Source: Paroedura picta
Lineage: Eukaryota > Chordata > Lepidosauria > Squamata > Gekkonidae
DNA: 64,000 nucleotides
Direction: 5' to 3'
Assembly (NCBI RefSeq): GCF_049243985.1
Contig: NC_135372.1
Span: forward strand, 60,752,318 to 60,816,317
Part shown: positions 57,869 through 64,000 of the stretch, piece after piece
How the letters are laid out: every line of letters starts with the position of its first letter
Numbering within the stretch: the first letter of the stretch is position 1
Made by a program: the position numbers and the translations under genes
Notes under the pieces: model-generated
The model's database searches: none
What the model saw: the letters and a program-made list of their open reading frames with translations, nothing else
What the model was told of the DNA's origin: nothing

Positions 57869-60004
57869 ATGGTTCTTCGTCACAGCAAAGTATTGCAGAT
57901 TTGTTAAATACTGGATTTCTGCAGGAATAATAGTTAATTTGTTATAACTAAGATCTAAATAATGCAGCTTTGTGCAAAGAAAGAGTTGCAGTGGTATTTT
58001 TTTAATGTTGTTATGATCTAAGTAGAGTTGCTCCAGATTTGCTAAAGTTCCAATCTGCACTGGGATGTATGAAATGTTGTTGTGCCACAATTTCAGGCAA
58101 GAAAGGTTCTCAAGGTGTTGAAAACTAATAATTTCCTCTACTGTTCGGAGATTGTTTTCTTTCAAGTCTATCTCATGCAAATTGTTCAGGCTGAAGATGG
58201 AATGTGGAACACGCTCCAGGTCACAGTTGATCAATTCCAATGTCCTCAGGTTTACCAATTTCTTCAAGGTAGTTAACACTAACAGTTTTTTCCCCTCGTT
58301 GTCAATTGATAACTTTTGTAGCGAAGACAACTGGTCTGTCACCACCTGAGGTATGCGGGAAAGGCTAATCTTTAAGTGAATTGCTTTCAGACTTACAAGA
58401 TCTTCAAAACTTTCATTGTAGAAGAGATTCTGGGGTTCTAGTGCATAACATCCAGTCAGATACAGTTCCTGCAAATTTTTTAGATAAAAAGCCCAGCGTG
58501 GAATCTTTCCCAGGTCAGCCGATTTTAGACGTAGAACCTTTAAATTTTCTTCCAAGAAGTGGAGTGCCGGGAACTCCACAGTTAATGATGAATAATAAAC
58601 ATTTAGTTCCTTGAGATTGATTAGTTGGCTTACAGATGGAGGAAGCTTAACCTCAGGAATAAGCTCGAGGCTTAGAACTTCTATCTCTGTCAGTTCAAAG
58701 ACATCATCTGGAAGACCGTTAAGCATGAAAAGATGAAGCGCCATCTTGTCCTGGGAGTTTCGTATTAGCCTGCTTTTCAGCCTGTCTAAGGGCCATTCAT
58801 TATTAAGGCTGATTTGCTTCAGTTTGTTTTCACTCACCTCAGAGAGGAATATTGAGAACCGTTTTGAATACAAAGGATCATACTGGTCTGCTACGTGAAG
58901 CATAAATGCAAAGTCATTTTTCACATCAGGGATATCACTGTAATTGCTCTGCTCCCTCAGCTTCTCAAAAGAATATTCTTTGAGTGAACTTCTCAGCATC
59001 CATAACAAACTGTAAGTACAAGTCAGGCCATACAAGATCACCAGAATAACATAAAATGAAGCTAGCACTTTAAAGATTTCGGCTAAAGAATAGACACACT
59101 GGTATCTCTTGTACCCAGTAAAAACTTGAATATCAACTACACAGTCAATTTCAAGAGTAATAAAGGTTAAATAATATGGAACATAAATCATGATCAAGAC
59201 AAAAACAAAGACCTTGACAACAATCTGTTTTAGGTACACTCTGTAAATGACATCTTTTTCTTCTACATGCATCCTGAATCTTTTCACTTTTTCAAATATT
59301 GCTTTCGCTTGCTCCCCTTCTTTTCTGTCAAGAACACTGGAAGGACTCTCTTTTCCAGCAGCCTCCAATCCTGACTGTGAGAAAGATATAGACTGCCGCT
59401 TGCTCTCTGATTCGGTTAAATTGGTAGGGGAAGGGAAAAACATTTTGGATTTTGAAAACGACAAAGTCCTCACAGACTGTTCGGTGACTGTTTCTGACAG
59501 GGCTCGGGTTGTCCAGGGAGAATCAAAACATTTGTGAAGTATGGCCACAAAGTGCTCTAGCCTTGAACTTGTGCTTGGATAATAAAGCCAAAAATTACTG
59601 CACGCTGCAAAAATGAAAGTATGGAGAAGCACTAGGTATGGAAAAAATTTGGCAAACCAATGAAGCTCTCTTTCGTAACACACAGCATCGATGTAAGAAT
59701 ACTGCTGTCGATGAAGATAGTTCTGGATCCTGAGTGGGAGGATTACTGGTGTGGCAGAACTGGAGGATATATTAAGGTTGCTTTTGACCAAATCCCAAGG
59801 CACCGCACAATGATTGTCAAACTCAAGCTTGCACGGAAGACAACATAATAATCTAGTTTGAGTGAGCTGGAGAGCCCCAGCAAGGACAGCAACAAGCAGC
59901 ATTATCATGGTGAGGTAATAGCAGAAGACATCCCACCATGGTTTCAAGATGTGGTACGATGACTGGGCATCTGCTAAACATCTGAGTTCAGTTAACGTAA
60001 TCAT
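57869..60004 (-). CDS. LRRC8B: LRRC8B main coding exon (codons 1-712)
   Basis: LRRC8B is a VRAC subunit related to LRRC8C and assembles with LRRC8A; it has also been linked to calcium leak from the endoplasmic reticulum. The start M-I-T-L-T-E-L-R-C-L-A-D-A-Q-S-S-Y-H matches mammalian LRRC8B. Helices are near residues 24-47, 121-140, 262-282 and 311-337. A sequon lies at N78 in the first outer loop, and the K-E-G-E-Q-A-K-A segment (near 228-235) lies in the cytoplasmic loop. Leucine-rich repeats begin near residue 395. The ATG is 60002-60004, preceded by 23 untranslated bases after the acceptor TTTTCAG (AG at 60028-60029, with a long TC-rich tract). No stop or frameshift occurs. Unlike LRRC8C, the first helix is not split by an intron. 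The upstream promoter lies outside the window. Confidence 0.98.
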
Positions 60005-60300
60005 GACTTGCTTATGGAAAGTAACAGCTGAAAAGAGAGAGAGAGAGAAACACGCTTAACTGGGCACTCTGAACCATCCTTTGTCCAGAAAAGAATTTGC
60101 ACCCCATTGAACAACAAAAACATCAAAAACCATGCTGAGAGCTCAGAATGTATGGAGTCTTGCTTGTGACACTGCATTAGTAATTCATATATATGTTACA
60201 AGCAATGTGATCAGAATATTCCACAATACACGCAGAATACTAGAATTTAAAATGGACACAGCCTGACATAAAAAATTACAGGACTGAAAAACTTGTAGGG

Positions 60301-60410
60301 CAGTGGTCCACAACCGTTATTAGGCTGCAGACCGGGGGGGGGGGGAGGGTGATCCAGCTGCCGCGCATGCACGGCAGCCCATGCACAAACGCATTTCCCC
60401 CTATATCTCC
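60301..60410. mobile_element. hAT-like terminus
   Basis: It starts CAGTGGTCCACAACC, then 'gctgcagacc' and a run of 12-13 G, related to the element at 50032. The other end cannot be placed. Confidence 0.4.
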
Positions 60411-61980
60411 ACAAAGGTTATGTCCTAGAGTAGACACTTTAAAAGAAATGAAGATTGGCAATTCAGAGAGTGAGTCTGGCACATTTCCAGGGGGCACTGC
60501 CCCCGTATAAATTACTATGCCACAAAGCCTGATGACAATAGTTAAAGAAAAAGAGGAGCAACACTATTCCATCCATCCAATTGTGACTAGGTATAAAGGA
60601 AATTTTCAAGTTCCCTGCTTCTAACATTATTCCACTGCTATTCAACTGCATCCTCTCCAAGCAGCTTCAAAAGCATTTCTAGCTGCAGAGCAAGAAATTG
60701 CCACAAAATAAAGGGAGAAGCATCACTGTGTAAACCTTTGAATGGGCCTATTAAGGGACTTTTTGGATCACCACCACTGTTGACTTCCTTGGAGAAACTT
60801 TCTAACCGCAGATTGGAGGAAATATATCCACTGATATTCCATTTTATGTGATGCTGACTATTATTTCTGAATTCCCAAGTTTCAGTTTTCCATAGATACC
60901 CAATAATTTGCACTTACTTTACTAATCAAATGGGATGGAAAACAAAACAACCATCTTCAATCAGGTGGTCTGCACCTTTTAAAGTTCCGTAGGCATGCCA
61001 TCTTCACAACGGTCTTCATCCTAAACAGGAACATAATATTCAAAATGTATGGAGGCTGTGTATATGGAAAGTGGGCAATATCAGACTTCATAATTTAATC
61101 AGTTCTGTTATGCATGGGAGGGCCCATTTTGGTAAAGCACATTCAGACATTTCAACTATCACCTGCTAAAAACTATTATCTTTATGTCATATAAGCCATC
61201 TGCCCAGTTTTTGCCTGGATTCTGAACAGTACTGCTGGTTCCCATATTAGGCATTATCTGACCTAACCTCTTGGCTTTCATTTTTAAAAGAATCTTCTGC
61301 TCCTTATAGTCCTATACTGGGGGAGCAGTAAATGATACTTCATCATCAAGTGTACCTTAGGGTGACCTGTTCAGCTATTGCAGTGTCTACACTGTAGTAA
61401 CAGAATTTATTTCCATTAGCTGCTGTCAAATATAAATCAATGAAAAATGCAAAACACGAGCATATTAAAAAAAAATAAAAATACATATGGTGGTTATATC
61501 CTTGCAGTATGCTCCAGGGAGCCATACTGGCTTCACCACTGGTGACCCACCAGTGGCACCGGCACAGACCTGGGAGTCACCCTGGCTGTGGGGTGAAAAA
61601 GAAGGGGGAGAATCCCGCTCATCATGGACCTATATCTGTGTCTAGATAAGAAACAACTTTACCTAGGATTAGATTATCTTATTTTTAAAAGATCCCTTTC
61701 TCAGCATTTCTCTGCCAAATGTGTGGCTAAAGCATCAAGAAGTGCTATGCACATAAATGAGGGTGACAAAACCCAAGTGCTGTTTCTGATTCCTGGAACT
61801 CTGTCCCAATTCCTGAGAAGCAGGTTAGCAAAGAACTTTGGATCTATGTATATGTTCACCAAAACACTAGAAGGGCAGGAATCCTCAGCACTTATTTCAT
61901 TGCTTTGGTAGCAAATTCAAGACTGCCTGTGAGGCAAAACACCCTGTTTCCTCCCAAGGGAATAAATATTAATTATTTTA

Positions 61981-63766
61981 TTAGAATCATAGAATCATAG
62001 AGCTGGAAGGGGCCATACAGGCCATCTAGTCCAACCCCCTGCTCAACGCAGGATTAGCCCTAAGCATCCTAAAGCATCCAAGAAAAGTGTGTATCCAACC
62101 TTTGCTTGAAGACTTCCAGTGAGGGGGAGCTCACCACCTCCTTAGGCAGCCTATTCCACTGCTGAACTACTCTGACTGTGAAAAACTTTTTCCTGATATC
62201 TAGCCTATATCGTTGTACTTGAAGTTTAAACCCATTACTGCGTGTCCTCTCCTCTGCAGCCAGCAGAAACAGCATCCTGCCCTCCTCCAAGTGACAACCT
62301 TTCAAATACTTAAAGAGGGCTATCATGTCCCCTCTCAACCTCCTTTTCTCCAGGCTGAACATTCCCAAGTCCCTCAACCTATCTTCATAGGGTTTGGTCC
62401 CTTGGCCCCAGATCATCTTCGTCGCTCTCCTCTGTACCCTTTCAATTTTATCTACGTCCTTCTTGAAGTGAGGCCTCCAGAACTGCACACAGTACTCCAG
62501 GTGTGGTCTGACCAGTGCCGTATACAATGGGACTATGACATCTTGTGATTTTGATGTGATGCCTCTGTTGATACAGCCCAAAATGGTATTTGCCTTTTTT
62601 ACCGCTGCATCACACTGCCTGCTCATGTTTAGTTTACAACCCACAAGTACCCCAAGGTCTCGTTCACACACAGTGCTACCTAGAAGTGTATCCCCCATCC
62701 AGTAGGCATGCTTTTCATTTTTCTGACCCAGATGCAGAACTTTACACTTATCTTTATTAAATTGCATTTTGTTCTCATTTGCCCATTTTTCCATTGTGTT
62801 CAGATCTCGTTGAACTCTGTCTCTATCTTCCGGAGTATTTGCCAGTCCTCCCAATTTGGTGTCATCTGCAAACTTGATGAGTAGTCCCTCCACCCCCTCA
62901 TCTAGATCATTAATAAATATGTTAAAAAGTACCGGGCCGAGCACCGAGCCCTGAGGTACCCCGCTACTCACCTCTCTCCTGTCTGATGAAACACCATTGA
63001 CAACAACTCTTTGAGTGCGGTTCTCTAACCAATTCCCTATCCACCTATCTGAAAATCCAGATTGCAGTCCTTCAACTTATCCATCAGAACATCATGGGGA
63101 ACCTTGTCAAAAGCTTTACTAAAATCCAAGTAAATGACATCAACCGAATTTCCCCGATCCAGCAAACCTGTTACTTGGTCAAAAAAGGAAACTAGGTTGG
63201 TCTGGCAGGACCTGTTGGAGACAAATCCATGCTGACTTCCTTGGATCACCAAATTGTCCTCCAGATGTTTGCAGATCGCTCCCTTTAATATCTGCTACAT
63301 TATCTTCCCCACAACAGAGGTCAGACTCACTGGTCTGTAGTTTCCTGGGTCATCCTTCCTCCCTTTTTTGAAGATCGGAATAACGTTTGCTCTTTTCCAG
63401 TCCTCCGGGACATCTCCAGTCCTTAAAGAGGTTCCGAAGATGATGGACAAGGGCTGTGCAAGTTCTCTGGAAAGTTCTTTGAGTACTCTCGGGTGCATTT
63501 CATCTGGACCAGGGGATTTGAACTCATCCAGTGCAGCTAAATGCCTCTCGACCACCTCTCTATCCATGTTAACCTGCCACCCAGACACTATCCTTTGGCT
63601 ACAGCCATCTCTAGATGTGCCTAAACACTTTGACCTGTGAGAAAAAACTGATGTAAAATAGGCACTAAACCTTTCTGCTTTCTCTGCATCTTTCGTTAGA
63701 GTTTGTCCATCTGCACCCAACAGTGGGCCTATTGCCTCCTTGACTTTACGTTTGCTCCTCACATAT
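61981..63766 (-). mobile_element. CR1 LINE, 5'-truncated, most of the reverse transcriptase present
   Basis: The 3' terminus at 61982-62003 is the CR1 (agaatcat)n repeat followed by 'gagctggaaggggccataca'. On the minus strand the ORF runs from about 63762 to 62069. It includes F-K-S-P-G-P-D-E-M-H-P, N-Y-R-P-V-S-L-T-S, G-F-V-S-N-R-S-C, Y-L-D-F-S-K-A-F-D-K-V-P-H, G-V-P-Q-G-S-V-L-G-P and the catalytic F-A-D-D. It is broken into three frames (63295-63762, 63037-63252, 62069-62971), so at least one stop and one frameshift disable it. An AT-rich repeat, tattaattatt, flanks it at 61967-61977 and 63764-63774 and may be a target duplication, although CR1 often makes none. It is the youngest-looking LINE here. 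Confidence 0.9.
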
Positions 63767-63775
63767 TAATTATTA

Positions 63776-63860
63776 TTTAATTAGGTTTTTATAAAACCCT
63801 TTCCATACGGCCCAGGGTGGTTTACATGGGACATTTTGGGAAACATAGAATATCATATAT
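63776..63860 (-). mobile_element. LINE 3' tail, antisense
   Basis: TTATTTAATTAGG followed by 'aaaaccctttccatacggcc' and 'cagggtggtttacatgg' is the inverse of the recurrent LINE 3' end. The CR1 at 61981-63766 appears to have inserted in or near its AT-rich tail. Confidence 0.5.
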
Positions 63861-64000
63861 CAAATAACAGTCATAACATAACATATAATGGACCTCCTCC
63901 AACTTTGCTCGTGTCCATAATTAGTGTACTCTGCTGGTACTACTCTTATGTTTCTCAAGGCTGGAGTCAAGAACGAAGCAATTAGTTCTTCCTGAAAACC

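Larger units (their letters stand above)
60028..64000 (-). other. LRRC8B: LRRC8B 5' intron, partial
   Basis: The acceptor at 60028-60029 implies an intron extending right, past the window's end, to an untranslated exon not seen here. The interval holds a hAT-like terminus starting CAGTGGTCCACAACC at 60301, a G run near 60334, the CR1 copy at 61.98-63.77 kb and a LINE tail at about 63.78-63.86 kb. From about 60.43 to 61.96 kb I recognise nothing. Confidence 0.7.

Overview
This is a window of vertebrate nuclear DNA, most likely from a squamate reptile (lizard, gecko or snake). The coding sequence is typical vertebrate LRRC8 sequence split by GT-AG introns. The rest is dense in the mix common in squamate genomes: CR1 LINEs, L2-type LINEs, BovB/RTE pieces, tRNA-derived and 5S rRNA-derived SINEs, and non-autonomous hAT-like DNA transposons. 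I cannot name the species from the sequence alone.

Two protein-coding genes are certain, both on the minus strand and head to tail. LRRC8B lies to the right: coding exons 57869-60004 and 56314-56586, 802 residues. LRRC8C lies to the left: coding exons 10158-10295 and 1916-4186, 802 residues. Both encode subunits of the volume-regulated anion channel (VRAC), which assembles as hexamers with LRRC8A. Reading the minus strand, the order LRRC8B then LRRC8C matches the mammalian LRRC8B-LRRC8C-LRRC8D cluster, so LRRC8D would be expected beyond the left edge. The paralogues differ in intron position: LRRC8C is cut after codon 46 (first membrane helix), LRRC8B after codon 712 (inside the leucine-rich repeats).

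Layout from left to right: LRRC8C 3' flank and probable 3' UTR with a CR1 fragment at the edge (1-1915); LRRC8C main coding exon (1916-4186); a 6 kb intron with a hairpin MITE and nested LINEs (4187-10157); the first coding exon of LRRC8C (10158-10299); a roughly 21.8 kb intron full of repeats (10300-32086); a CpG island at about 31.56-32.56 kb that is the likely LRRC8C promoter and untranslated exon 1; repeat-rich intergenic DNA (32.6-53.35 kb), including a tandem array of about 196-bp units near 38-39 kb and one unexplained exon-like ORF at 52.7 kb; a probable long 3' UTR of LRRC8B (53.36-56.3 kb); the LRRC8B coding exons; and 5' intronic sequence of LRRC8B with a large antisense CR1 copy (60.0-64.0 kb). 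LRRC8B's promoter is outside the window.

I found no convincing retrovirus or LTR element, CRISPR array, tRNA gene or prokaryotic feature. Nothing in the window looks like a wholly new biological system. The best leads are the possible divergent transcript at the LRRC8C CpG island, the exon-like ORF at 52.7 kb, the intron inside the LRRC8B repeats that would give a shortened protein if retained, and several inverted or tandem repeats that are not explained by named families.
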